64,000 bases of DNA from positions 1 through 64,000 of the forward strand of contig NZ_QUWK01000002.1 in the NCBI RefSeq assembly GCF_003429665.1, read 5' to 3'. Source of the DNA: Sphaerochaeta halotolerans (GTDB lineage Bacteria; Spirochaetota; Spirochaetia; Sphaerochaetales; Sphaerochaetaceae). A model generated the notes under the pieces. That model was not told the origin of the DNA. It saw nothing but the letters and a program-made list of their open reading frames with translations, and ran no database searches. Positions 43,445 to 51,592 of the stretch are shown in pieces. The translations under genes and the position numbers were made by a program. Position 1 is the stretch's first letter. Every line of letters begins with the position of its first letter.

Positions 43445-43473
43445 ACACTATTCCAAAACGTTTTGGATGTCAA
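43445..43473 (-). promoter_or_regulatory. Promoter of the sugar operon
   Basis: On the minus strand a perfect TTGACA (43468-43473) is followed after 17 bases by TAGTGT (43445-43450). The spacer contains operator O2, so bound regulator would block polymerase. The weak -10 fits a regulated promoter. Confidence 0.65.
43453..43466. promoter_or_regulatory. LacI-type operator O2
   Basis: Second perfect copy of CCAAAACGTTTTGG, lying between the -35 and -10 boxes. Centre-to-centre distance to O1 is 32 bases, about three helical turns, so two regulator dimers would sit on the same face of the DNA. Confidence 0.8.
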
Positions 43474-44334
43474 GAATTTTTTGCAACTAAAAATTTTGGG
43501 GTCTTTTTTAAAGAAGATTGCACGCTTTTTCTTTTTCACGTAATGTACCTCCAGTATCCTAGGAAAGCAAAGCTTATGTCCGAGCTTTGCTTGGGGCGCC
43601 ATCCTTGTGGTCATGCCCTTGAGAATATTGCGGGGAAAGGAGTTGAGCCAATCCTATATGGTGCATACTGTCTGATGATGCCATTGTGGTTTTCCTTTAT
43701 CCCGCGTGCAAAGCTCCTGAACCAATGGCGAAATAGAGCACCGGTTCAAGTTGCCTTGCAAGCATATCGGGCTCCTTCTGTGCTGCATCAAGCCTTTTCC
43801 CTTTGGGTGTTGTACTAAAGTAAAACCAATCTTCCTGAAGGCTTTGGTACTCCTGTCCTGTGGTAATCTTGAAACGGGTCTTGTGTTCTGTAAGGGGAAA
43901 CAAGCAATTCTGGGTTCCATACGACTCTGGGCCTGGTGGAGATACGCTTGCCGCTGTAAGCAGGGTCTTCTCACTGATGCACGTCCAACTGGGTCACCAA
44001 TTCAACCAAGACACAGTCTTACCCCCTGTTTCGGTCTCTTCTCCTCGGCATCATGCTTGTTATATTCCACACGGTGCCCATGTTGTTCTTCAGATGCTCG
44101 ACTTCTTTTATCCGTTGGTCCCTTTGTAATTATGCTGCACCCGAATCCTCTGTTTCCAGGTGAAATGGGTATGCCGTGCTTGGCCCCTATAATGTACTCG
44201 TTACGGTTGCGTTGTAGTAACCCATCGCAGCAGACACCTGTGAGACTTTCTTGTCTCCCTTCATTCTTAACTGACAAACAATGCTTTTAAAAAGCAGGCG
44301 GAACGGCTATACTGCTTTGGTAAGGAGGTGCGGT
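43474..44334. other. Intergenic region without a supported gene
   Basis: About 860 bases between the sugar promoter and glpK. Overlapping open frames exist on both strands but none has a ribosome site with a recognisable protein. On the minus strand, frames at 44002-44277 and 43697-43970 have somewhat protein-like composition (for example QSLQEDWFYFSTTPKGKRL) but are in different frames with stops between them; they could be relics of a decayed gene. A TATACT at 44308-44313 is a possible glpK -10 box without a good -35. Confidence 0.45.
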
Positions 44335-45843
44335 GTGCGTTACATTGGAGCATTGGACCAAGGGACTACGAGTACCCGTTTTATCATTTTTGATCAGAGG
44401 GGAAGCATTGTCTCCTCGTATCAGTTGGAGCATGAACAGAACTTCGTCAAACCCGGTTGGGTAGAGCATGATCCCTGGGAAATCTGGGACAACAGTTGTG
44501 AATGCATCAGCAAGGCGCTCAAAGAGATTAATCTAAAAGGAAGCGATATAGAAGGCATAGGGATCACCAACCAAAGGGAGACAGTCGTTGCATGGAATCC
44601 CAAGACAGGAAAAGTCTGGCACAATGCCATAGTCTGGCAGGACCTCAGAGGATCAGAGCTGATTGATCGCCTCAAGGAGGAGGTCGAAGCGAGCTATCTC
44701 CAGGATCGGAGCGGATTGATCTTCAGTCCCTACTTTGCTGCTTCAAAGATAGCTTGGTTGTTGGAAAACGTTGAAGGGTTGCGTGATGCCGCAGAGAAAG
44801 GGGATGCTGTTTTTGGGACAATGGATACGTGGTTGACCTGGAATCTAACCGGTGGTAAAGCAATTGTGACCGATGTATCGAATGCCAGCCGCTACCTCTT
44901 GATGAATATCGAATCCTGCACATGGGATGACGAACTACTCGAACTGTTCGATATACCCAAGCATGCACTTCCCACTATCGTTCCTTCCAGTGGAATGATC
45001 TATGGTACAACCACTCCCAGTGGACCGCTAAGAGCGGAGGTTCCTGTTTGCGGAATTCTAGGAGACCAGCAGGCTGCCCTCTTTGGGCAGGCGTGTTTCA
45101 CGGAGGGGATGGGAAAAAGCACCTATGGTACCGGTGGCTTTCTGCTGGTGAATACTGGAGAGAAACTGATCAAGAGTACCCATGGACTGCTTACGACGGT
45201 TGCCTATCAAATAGGAGGCCAACGGCCTGTATATGCCCTGGAAGGCTCCATTGCTGTAGCGGGGTCGTTGGTTCAATGGGCTCGCGACAACCTTAAGTTG
45301 GTGAAAAGTCCCCAGGAACTGGACAAGCTGGCCTGCAGTGTGCCAGACTGCGGCGGAGTATACATCGTTCCAGCATTCAGTGGTTTGTTTGCTCCCTACT
45401 GGCGGTCGGATGCCCGTGGCGTTATTGCCGGTTTGACCGGGTACGTCAATAGGGCACATCTGTGCAGGGCTATTCTGGAAGCAACTGCATTCCAGGTCCA
45501 TGATATCTATAAGGCCATGGAAGGGGACAGTCATATTGTGATGCCTAGTTTGAAAGTCGATGGAGGAATGACCAACAGCACACCGCTGATGGAATTCCAG
45601 GCCGATTTGTTGGGTGTCCCTGTTATTAGACCCTTGATTGTGGAGACCACGGCTCTCGGAGCTGCATATGCAGCAGGGTTGTCTGTTGGGGTTTGGAAGG
45701 ATTTTGATGAACTATCTGCATACTGGAAAGAAGGCAAGCGTTGGGAAGCGAACATGAGCGAGGAAGAACGTGAGCAGAAGATTCAATTCTGGAAAAAAGC
45801 GGTGAACCGTACCCTGGATTGGGAGTGCGAGGATAAGGAGTAG
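44335..45843 (+). CDS. glpK: Glycerol kinase
   Basis: A 502-residue FGGY kinase making glycerol 3-phosphate from glycerol and ATP. Seen: GALDQGTTSTRFIIFD (ATP phosphate loop), WVEHDPWEIW, ITNQRETVVAW and WQDLRG (glycerol pocket), FAPYWRSDARG, and the C-terminal KVDGGMTNS. Start is GTG 44335, supported by AAGGAGG 6 bases upstream; an in-frame ATG at 44281 lacks this. cdaA begins 3 bases after its stop, so glycerol phosphorylation is transcriptionally coupled to the c-di-AMP and lipid/acyl-carrier genes behind it. Confidence 0.96.
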   Translation: MRYIGALDQGTTSTRFIIFDQRGSIVSSYQLEHEQNFVKPGWVEHDPWEIWDNSCECISKALKEINLKGSDIEGIGITNQRETVVAWNPKTGKVWHNAIVWQDLRGSELIDRLKEEVEASYLQDRSGLIFSPYFAASKIAWLLENVEGLRDAAEKGDAVFGTMDTWLTWNLTGGKAIVTDVSNASRYLLMNIESCTWDDELLELFDIPKHALPTIVPSSGMIYGTTTPSGPLRAEVPVCGILGDQQAALFGQACFTEGMGKSTYGTGGFLLVNTGEKLIKSTHGLLTTVAYQIGGQRPVYALEGSIAVAGSLVQWARDNLKLVKSPQELDKLACSVPDCGGVYIVPAFSGLFAPYWRSDARGVIAGLTGYVNRAHLCRAILEATAFQVHDIYKAMEGDSHIVMPSLKVDGGMTNSTPLMEFQADLLGVPVIRPLIVETTALGAAYAAGLSVGVWKDFDELSAYWKEGKRWEANMSEEEREQKIQFWKKAVNRTLDWECEDKE

Positions 45844-45846
45844 CAG

Positions 45847-46674
45847 TTGTTGTTGGTTGGCGATGCATTGCAATCCATACTTTCATTGTTCCGTCCTGCG
45901 TTGCAGGTCGGTTTCCTTGCATGGTTGTTCTATCGATTTTATATTACCATAGCCCAGACCAAGGCCCAGCAGTTGGTGAAGGTCTTGGTTGTGATGTTCT
46001 CTTTCTATGCAGTGAGTTATATTCTCAAGTTGGATGTATTGCTCTGGTTCTTCAGCTATATATCCATTCCAGCGACTATTTTTATCTGCATCGTCTACCA
46101 ACCCGAGCTCAGACGTTCTTTCACCCAGCTTTGGAGTGGTCGAAGTCGATTGTTCCGCATAGGAACCCAAACCACCAGCAGTGACCAGATTGACTCAATT
46201 CTCAACGCATGCAATGTGTTGGTGAACAAGCGAAGGGGAGCTTTGGTCGTGTTCCCCCGTCGCTTGGGAATCAAGAACATTATTGACAGTGGGACGAGGC
46301 TGAATGCCGACCTGTCCACCAGTTTGATCCTTACCGTGTTCGACCATGACACCCCGTTGCATGATGGGGCGATGGTTGTACAGGGTGGAAGAATCTTGGC
46401 CGCAGGGTGCTATCTTCCCCTCAGCGAGCAAACTGATATCAAAAAGAGTTTCGGTACGCGTCACCGAGCCGCTCTTGGTCTGGCAGAAGAATCTGATGCG
46501 GTTGTCCTGATAGTCAGTGAGGAGACCGGGGCAATCAGTATGACGTATAATGCCAACCTCTACTATGACCTGGATCCTGGTACGATCAAACGTATGTTGT
46601 TGGCCCTCTTCAGTTATCATGATATAACCCCAGAGGATTTGTTACAGGAGCCTGGTAGCGATGAAGCTGAATAA
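45847..46674 (+). CDS. cdaA: Diadenylate cyclase (c-di-AMP synthase)
   Basis: A 275-residue CdaA/DacA. Three N-terminal membrane helices (about residues 10-80) precede a DisA_N catalytic domain with DTPLHDGAMVV (the DGA motif) and GTRHRAALG (the RHR motif), both needed to fuse two ATP molecules. c-di-AMP controls potassium, turgor and wall homeostasis. Start is TTG 45847 behind AAGGAG; TTG 45850 is equally possible. It overlaps the YbbR gene by 14 bases, matching the widespread cdaA-cdaR pairing. Confidence 0.95.
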   Translation: MLLVGDALQSILSLFRPALQVGFLAWLFYRFYITIAQTKAQQLVKVLVVMFSFYAVSYILKLDVLLWFFSYISIPATIFICIVYQPELRRSFTQLWSGRSRLFRIGTQTTSSDQIDSILNACNVLVNKRRGALVVFPRRLGIKNIIDSGTRLNADLSTSLILTVFDHDTPLHDGAMVVQGGRILAAGCYLPLSEQTDIKKSFGTRHRAALGLAEESDAVVLIVSEETGAISMTYNANLYYDLDPGTIKRMLLALFSYHDITPEDLLQEPGSDEAE

Positions 46675-47065
46675 TTATCTGCAATCGGTGACCTACAACT
46701 GGCCTGCCAAGGTATTGTCCTTGGTGCTTGCTATATTGGTGTATGCCTTCATCCAGTTTTCCACCATGGGGGATAGGGTGGTTTCCATCCCCATAGAGGT
46801 GCACCTACCCACCTCCTTGGAAGCAGAGAGCTTGGTTCCATCCTCAATTGAGGTAAGCATTCAAGGCAATGAGGATATTATCTACCTCATCAATCCCGAA
46901 TCCATCAAAGCCAGTCTGGATTTTTCTTCAGTTGAGAAGGCTGGAATTGCCACAGCACCCGTGGTTCTCAGGTACGAGGAGGACGTTTTTGAGAGTGCAG
47001 GAATTGCTCTGCAGGCAAATCCCCAATATTATCGAATTCTCTTCAAAGAAGGGAGTGCGCGCTGA
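46661..47065 (+). CDS. YbbR-domain protein (CdaR-like regulator of CdaA)
   Basis: A 134-residue protein: a short N-terminal tail, one membrane helix (VLSLVLAILVYAFIQFS) and a single outward-facing YbbR domain (VVSIPIEVHLPTSLE, VEVSIQGNEDIIYLI-like strands). Known CdaR proteins of Firmicutes carry three or four YbbR units, so this is a minimal version. It likely binds and tunes the diadenylate cyclase from the periplasmic side. Overlaps cdaA by 14 bases and acpS by one base. Confidence 0.85.
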   Translation: MKLNNYLQSVTYNWPAKVLSLVLAILVYAFIQFSTMGDRVVSIPIEVHLPTSLEAESLVPSSIEVSIQGNEDIIYLINPESIKASLDFSSVEKAGIATAPVVLRYEEDVFESAGIALQANPQYYRILFKEGSAR

Positions 47066-47442
47066 TGGTCAGTGGTATTGGCGTTGATGTGGTGAATATT
47101 CAACGAATGGAACGTCTCTCAGATCATGTGAAATCCAGGATTTTCCATCCCAGGGAGCTTGATGAGGCGAAGACAATGGCAAAGGAAGTCCAAGCTGAGT
47201 TCCTTGCTGGAAGATTTGCGGCAAAGGAAGCGTTGGGGAAAGCCCTAGGAATCGGCCTCGCCCACCTCTCATTGCAGGATATCTGGGTTGAACGGGCTGC
47301 CTCCGGGAAGCCGGAACTTCACTGTAAAGGAAGAGCCCAGGAATTGGTAGGGAAGAGAACTGCAATGCTCTCCATCAGCCATGACGACCCCGTTGCCATT
47401 GCAATGGTAGTACTTGTAGGAGCTGGTGATGCCACGATCTGA
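47065..47442 (+). CDS. acpS: Holo-[acyl-carrier-protein] synthase
   Basis: A 125-residue AcpS that transfers 4'-phosphopantetheine from CoA to a serine of ACP. GIGVDVVNIQRM holds the Mg-binding Asp, RFAAKEALGKALG the Glu and Lys, and SISHDDPVAIA the conserved C-terminal strand. Standard length. Starts in the YbbR stop (TGATG) and overlaps truA by 14 bases. Confidence 0.95.
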   Translation: MVSGIGVDVVNIQRMERLSDHVKSRIFHPRELDEAKTMAKEVQAEFLAGRFAAKEALGKALGIGLAHLSLQDIWVERAASGKPELHCKGRAQELVGKRTAMLSISHDDPVAIAMVVLVGAGDATI

Positions 47443-48274
47443 TTGGAGACGACCTCCCTTGCAACAGCTCGATCCTTCCATTCGGCGTATTCGCATGACC
47501 GTTTCGTATCATGGAGCCCATTACAGTGGCTGGCAGCGGCAGTACAATGCCCTTACCGTTGTCCAGGTACTGGAAGAGACGGTAAAGGCCATGATTGGGG
47601 AAGAAGTGGAAATTGTGGGAAGTGGAAGAACAGACAGCGGGGTGCATGCCCTTGGGCAAGTCTGTCACATGGATATCCGGAACCAGAAAGTCAAAGCAGA
47701 AAAGTTTGCCCTTGCTTTGAATCGTTTGCTGCCACCAGATATCAGAATATTGGAAAGTAGTGAAACTGGTAACACCTTTCATGCCCGTTATACCGCAATG
47801 GCACGAATGTATCGTTACTACTTCAAAAGGGAACAGGATATGACAGCCTTCGACCAGAGTCTGGTGGCGAAGGTGAAACGATTTCCCGCCCTTGAGTTGC
47901 TCAATGGGTACGCTTCCTGTATTCAGGGAACCCATGACTTCACAACCTTTACCGCCAGCGGCGATGTCTCTTCCAGTAGATGGCGTGATATCTATGAATC
48001 CTACTGGCGGATGGAAACAGACAGGTGGGGTAAGCAGCTGTTGACCTATACCATCTGTGGAAATGCCTTTTTGTACAAGATGGTACGTTCCTTGGTCGGC
48101 TCGATGATGGATTTTGCCGAGATAGGTATGCCGGTGCAGGAATTTTCATCCATCCTTGCCAGTAAGGACCGGCACAAGGTGGGGCGAACCGCACAGGCAT
48201 GTGGGCTGTACCTGTACAAGATCAGCTATGATGAAAACGAGTACGCTTGGTTTGAGGAGAAGCATGATGAGTGA
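47429..48274 (+). CDS. truA: tRNA pseudouridine(38-40) synthase
   Basis: A 281-residue TruA. VSYHGAHYSGWQRQ is the N-terminal motif, GSGRTDSGVHALGQ holds the catalytic Asp, and ARMYRYYF and GNAFLYKMVRSLVGSM are conserved C-terminal motifs. It modifies uridines 38-40 in the anticodon arm of many tRNAs. The N-terminus has an extra 20 basic residues before the usual start. ATG 47429 was chosen behind GGAG; GTG 47426 is next to it. Overlaps both acpS and the glycosylase gene. Confidence 0.95.
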   Translation: MPRSDWRRPPLQQLDPSIRRIRMTVSYHGAHYSGWQRQYNALTVVQVLEETVKAMIGEEVEIVGSGRTDSGVHALGQVCHMDIRNQKVKAEKFALALNRLLPPDIRILESSETGNTFHARYTAMARMYRYYFKREQDMTAFDQSLVAKVKRFPALELLNGYASCIQGTHDFTTFTASGDVSSSRWRDIYESYWRMETDRWGKQLLTYTICGNAFLYKMVRSLVGSMMDFAEIGMPVQEFSSILASKDRHKVGRTAQACGLYLYKISYDENEYAWFEEKHDE

Positions 48275-49016
48275 ACGTGAAGAGAGACGAGAACAGTTGG
48301 CTTCCGCTCTGATGGATTTCCTCGCTCTATGTGACGAAGCTGAAGCGGTAATCACCGGCAAGGATGTAACCTATAGTGAGCATGTGGATTTTTCCTCTGT
48401 GGTTGATACCGTACTTCCGCTTCCTGTTGACAAGGATTCCATACAAGGTACAAATCTCAAACAACTTGAGGCCTTGGTCAGTCGGTGCACCAAGTGCAGA
48501 CTCTCTGAAGGACGTACTCATACTGTCTTCGGGGAGGGTGTGGTACCTGCTCGCCTGATGGTTATCGGAGAAGGCCCGGGTGCTGAGGAAGATGCTTGTG
48601 GCCGCGCCTTTGTAGGGCGGGCCGGGAAGTATCTGGATAGCTGGCTCTCTTCCATCTCCATGGACCGTACCACCAATGTCTACATCGCCAACATAGTCAA
48701 ATGCCGTCCCCCGGAGAATCGCAATCCTCATCCAGATGAAGTACAAGCCTGCATAGGCTATCTCAAGCGCCAGGTCCAGCTTATCAAGCCAGAGATAATC
48801 CTGCTTGCCGGCTCTGTCGCGGCTCGCTCCCTGTTGGATGTTCCAGAAGGAGTGGGCAAATTACGTGGCCGGTTCCATCGCTATGAAGGAATCCCCGTGC
48901 TGGTTACCTATCATCCTGCAGGAGTGTTACGCAATCCTGAGTATCGGAGACCCGTTTGGGAAGACCTCAAGAAAGTGGCAGCATATCTGAATATCCAGCT
49001 TCCCAGGAGGTCGTGA
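48267..49016 (+). CDS. Uracil-DNA glycosylase, family 4-like (Fe-S)
   Basis: A 249-residue enzyme that removes uracil from DNA. The core has CTKCRLSEGRTHTVFGEG (first two Fe-S cysteines), VIGEGPGAEED (catalytic motif 1), AFVGRAGKYLD, NIVKCRPPENRNPHPDE (third cysteine) and TYHPAGVLRNP (motif with His). An N-terminal extension of about 70 acidic residues (MSEREERREQLASALMDFLA) is not part of the fold. Overlaps truA by 8 bases and shares one base with priA. Confidence 0.93.
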   Translation: MSEREERREQLASALMDFLALCDEAEAVITGKDVTYSEHVDFSSVVDTVLPLPVDKDSIQGTNLKQLEALVSRCTKCRLSEGRTHTVFGEGVVPARLMVIGEGPGAEEDACGRAFVGRAGKYLDSWLSSISMDRTTNVYIANIVKCRPPENRNPHPDEVQACIGYLKRQVQLIKPEIILLAGSVAARSLLDVPEGVGKLRGRFHRYEGIPVLVTYHPAGVLRNPEYRRPVWEDLKKVAAYLNIQLPRRS

Positions 49017-50980
49017 TGCCCAAATTTGTTGAGGTGTTGCTTGATCTCCCTATCGACCGGTCTTTCACCTACCAGATTCCCGACGGTATGGAAGAGAAGG
49101 CTCGTATAGGGCACCGGGTCGTCGTCCCGTTTGCACGAAGGGAGATGACCGGCTATGTAGTTGAGACCCTGGATGAGGTGGAAGCAACCTATACGATCAA
49201 GGAAATCAAGCGGGTCATCGATGATACCCCTCTCTACAATACACAAACCATTGCATTAGCCGAGTGGATGAGCCGTTTTTACCTATGCAGCAGGGGAGAA
49301 GCGTTAAGCATGATGATTCCAGGCGGCAGGAGAGACAGCAGTATTCCTGCATTGGAGAGTGAGGAGGATCTTCTCTTTGGGCGGGTTGAGAGACTCAGTG
49401 ATGAACAACAACATGCCATCGATACCATCCTGAAGCGGGAAAAACCGATGTACTACCTCTATGGTATTACCGGGAGTGGAAAGAGTGAGGTATTCCTTCG
49501 TGCCGCTGAAGCAATCATCAGGGAGGGCAAGACGGTCATCTATCTGGTGCCTGAGATTACCCTTACGCACCAGCTGGCACGGCAAGTCACCAACCGTTTT
49601 TCCCAGAGGGTGGCAATCCTGCACTCTGCACTGACACCCAGTCAACGACTCAAGGAGTGGAAGCGTATCATCGCTGGCGAGGTAGACCTTGCCATAGGGG
49701 CACGAAGTGCCGTGTTTGCCCCATTCCCCAATCTTGGTCTGATTATTTTGGACGAAGAACATGAAAACAGCTACAAGAGCGGCAACACTCCACGGTATCA
49801 CGCCCGGCAAGTAGCCCAGAGACGCTGCCAGAGCGAAGGGGCTACCCTTGTCATGGGGAGTGCAACACCTTCGTTGGAAGCTTGGGCATTGATGCAAGAG
49901 AACAAGGAGGTAGGTTCACTCCATTTACGAAACCGGGTCAGTGGCGGTACCATGCCTGTCATTGAAGTGGTGAATCTTTCCTATGAGAAAAATCTGATCA
50001 GCAAGACCTTGCAAGAGAGGATCAAGGAGACACTGAACAAGAAGAAGCAGGCCATCCTGTTCCTGAATAGACGTGGGTTCTCCTATTTCTTCCACTGCAA
50101 TAGTTGCGGATATGAGTTGCGATGTCCTCATTGTGCAGTTGCCCTCACCTATCATAAAGGGACGGAACAGATGGTCTGCCACTACTGTGGGTATCGTACA
50201 AAGCCGATGAGGGTCTGTCCTGAGTGCAATTCCCTCGATGTCAATTACAGTGGATTTGGTACGGAGATGGTGGAGGAAGAAGTTCGTCGTCTTTTCCCCT
50301 CTGCCCGTATTGCACGCTTGGATACTGACAGTGCCAAAAAAAAAGGACAGGTGGGGAAGGTGATCAAGGCATTCAGAGATGGAGAAATTGACATTCTCCT
50401 TGGGACCCAGATGGTGGCAAAAGGGCTCAATTTCCCCCTCGTAGAGTTGGTGGGCATTGTACTTGCTGATAGTGGGTTGAACATACCTGACTTCCGTGCA
50501 CAGGAGAGGACCTTCAGTCTCTTGGTTCAGGTTTCCGGCAGAGCCGGAAGATATAATGATCAAGGACGGGTCATTATCCAGACCTATCACCCGGAGAATC
50601 CTGCAATCCAATATGCACTACGCTCTGATGTCCAGGGGTTTTATTCCCAGGAGCTTGAGATCCGAAAACAAACAGGATTCCCTCCCTATAGTCGCTTGAT
50701 CAACCTGGTGTTTAGAGGCCGTAATCAGCAAAAGGTGGAGCAAGAGGTACAGAAATTTTCCGCCCATATTGAACAGCTCACCGTCAATGGGGGAGCAGAG
50801 GTGTTATGTTCCAGCGAGTGCCCCCTGGAGAAAATAGCTTCTAACTGGCGTTACCACCTATTGGTTTCTGGGGTACAAGCATCCCTTGCCCATCACTTGG
50901 TTGCCAAGGCACTTTCTGATTACACTCCTGCTCGGGGAGTCTATCTGGAGGTAGACCTCGATCCTTTGCAACTCATCTAG
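49016..50980 (+). CDS. priA: Primosomal protein N' (PriA helicase)
   Basis: A 654-residue replication-restart helicase. GITGSGKSEVF is Walker A, DEEHENSYK the DExH box with the aromatic-rich loop, MGSATPSLEAW motif III, LGTQMVAKGLNFP motif V and QVSGRAGRY motif VI. The cysteine cluster (CNSCGYELRCPHC, CHYCGYRTKPMRVCPEC) binds two zincs. N-terminal DNA-binding domain begins VEVLLDLPIDRSFTY. It starts within the glycosylase stop, and ends the glpK-cdaA operon. Confidence 0.96.
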   Translation: MPKFVEVLLDLPIDRSFTYQIPDGMEEKARIGHRVVVPFARREMTGYVVETLDEVEATYTIKEIKRVIDDTPLYNTQTIALAEWMSRFYLCSRGEALSMMIPGGRRDSSIPALESEEDLLFGRVERLSDEQQHAIDTILKREKPMYYLYGITGSGKSEVFLRAAEAIIREGKTVIYLVPEITLTHQLARQVTNRFSQRVAILHSALTPSQRLKEWKRIIAGEVDLAIGARSAVFAPFPNLGLIILDEEHENSYKSGNTPRYHARQVAQRRCQSEGATLVMGSATPSLEAWALMQENKEVGSLHLRNRVSGGTMPVIEVVNLSYEKNLISKTLQERIKETLNKKKQAILFLNRRGFSYFFHCNSCGYELRCPHCAVALTYHKGTEQMVCHYCGYRTKPMRVCPECNSLDVNYSGFGTEMVEEEVRRLFPSARIARLDTDSAKKKGQVGKVIKAFRDGEIDILLGTQMVAKGLNFPLVELVGIVLADSGLNIPDFRAQERTFSLLVQVSGRAGRYNDQGRVIIQTYHPENPAIQYALRSDVQGFYSQELEIRKQTGFPPYSRLINLVFRGRNQQKVEQEVQKFSAHIEQLTVNGGAEVLCSSECPLEKIASNWRYHLLVSGVQASLAHHLVAKALSDYTPARGVYLEVDLDPLQLI

Positions 50981-51048
50981 AGATTTATTCATAGACAGTA
51001 TACAATAACTATTGGAATCTCTTGTCCTCGGACATATTCGTGATAACG

Positions 51049-51077
51049 TTGACCATTGCAAAGGGTGTTGGTATAGT
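51049..51077 (+). promoter_or_regulatory. Promoter of the def-fmt operon, abutting the start codon
   Basis: TTGACC (51049-51054), a 17-base spacer and TATAGT (51072-51077), with ATG 51086 only 8 bases beyond the -10 box. No Shine-Dalgarno is present between them. Confidence 0.75.
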
Positions 51078-51085
51078 TTGATATT

Positions 51086-51592
51086 ATGTTAGATATATAT
51101 ACACTTGGAGAAGAGGTACTACAAGAGAAGTGCCAGAAAGTAACCAAATTTGATAATGCGTTGAAGATTTTGGTGGATGCAATGTTCGAAACAATGGATG
51201 AAGCCGATGGAGTGGGACTTGCAGCTCCCCAGGTTGGGGTGACCCAGCGTCTATTCGTCATTCATATCCGAGGTGGTGAAAAACGTGCCTATATCAACCC
51301 GCAGATTATTGAGACCTCTATTGAGACTTCGACTGACGAAGAAGGTTGTCTTTCCGTCCCCGGAGTCTGGCATGATGTACAGCGTCCTTCCCGGGTGACT
51401 GTACAGGCACAGGATGTGGAAGGGAAGGTATTCCAGGTCAAGGCTGATGGGTTGCTTGCCCGAGCCATCCAACACGAGAATGACCATCTCAACGGGGTCT
51501 TGTTCATCGATCGGCTGAATGATGAGGAACGTGAGAAAATGATACAAGCCTACGAAAAACGAAACAAATCCCAGAGGAGAAAAATGCGGTGA
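51086..51592 (+). CDS. def: Peptide deformylase
   Basis: A 168-residue metalloenzyme that removes the formyl group from nascent proteins. The three signatures are GVGLAAPQVG, EGCLSVPG (metal-binding Cys) and QHENDHLNG (HExxH). Residues QVG and CLS fit the canonical active type. The mRNA is probably leaderless. Its stop overlaps the GTG of fmt by four bases (GTGA), the usual def-fmt pairing. Confidence 0.97.
   Translation: MLDIYTLGEEVLQEKCQKVTKFDNALKILVDAMFETMDEADGVGLAAPQVGVTQRLFVIHIRGGEKRAYINPQIIETSIETSTDEEGCLSVPGVWHDVQRPSRVTVQAQDVEGKVFQVKADGLLARAIQHENDHLNGVLFIDRLNDEEREKMIQAYEKRNKSQRRKMR

Noticed and set aside
43697-44277. Minus-strand frames between the sugar operon and glpK
   Set aside because: Two pieces in different frames with stops between, no recognisable motif; mentioned only as possible gene relics.
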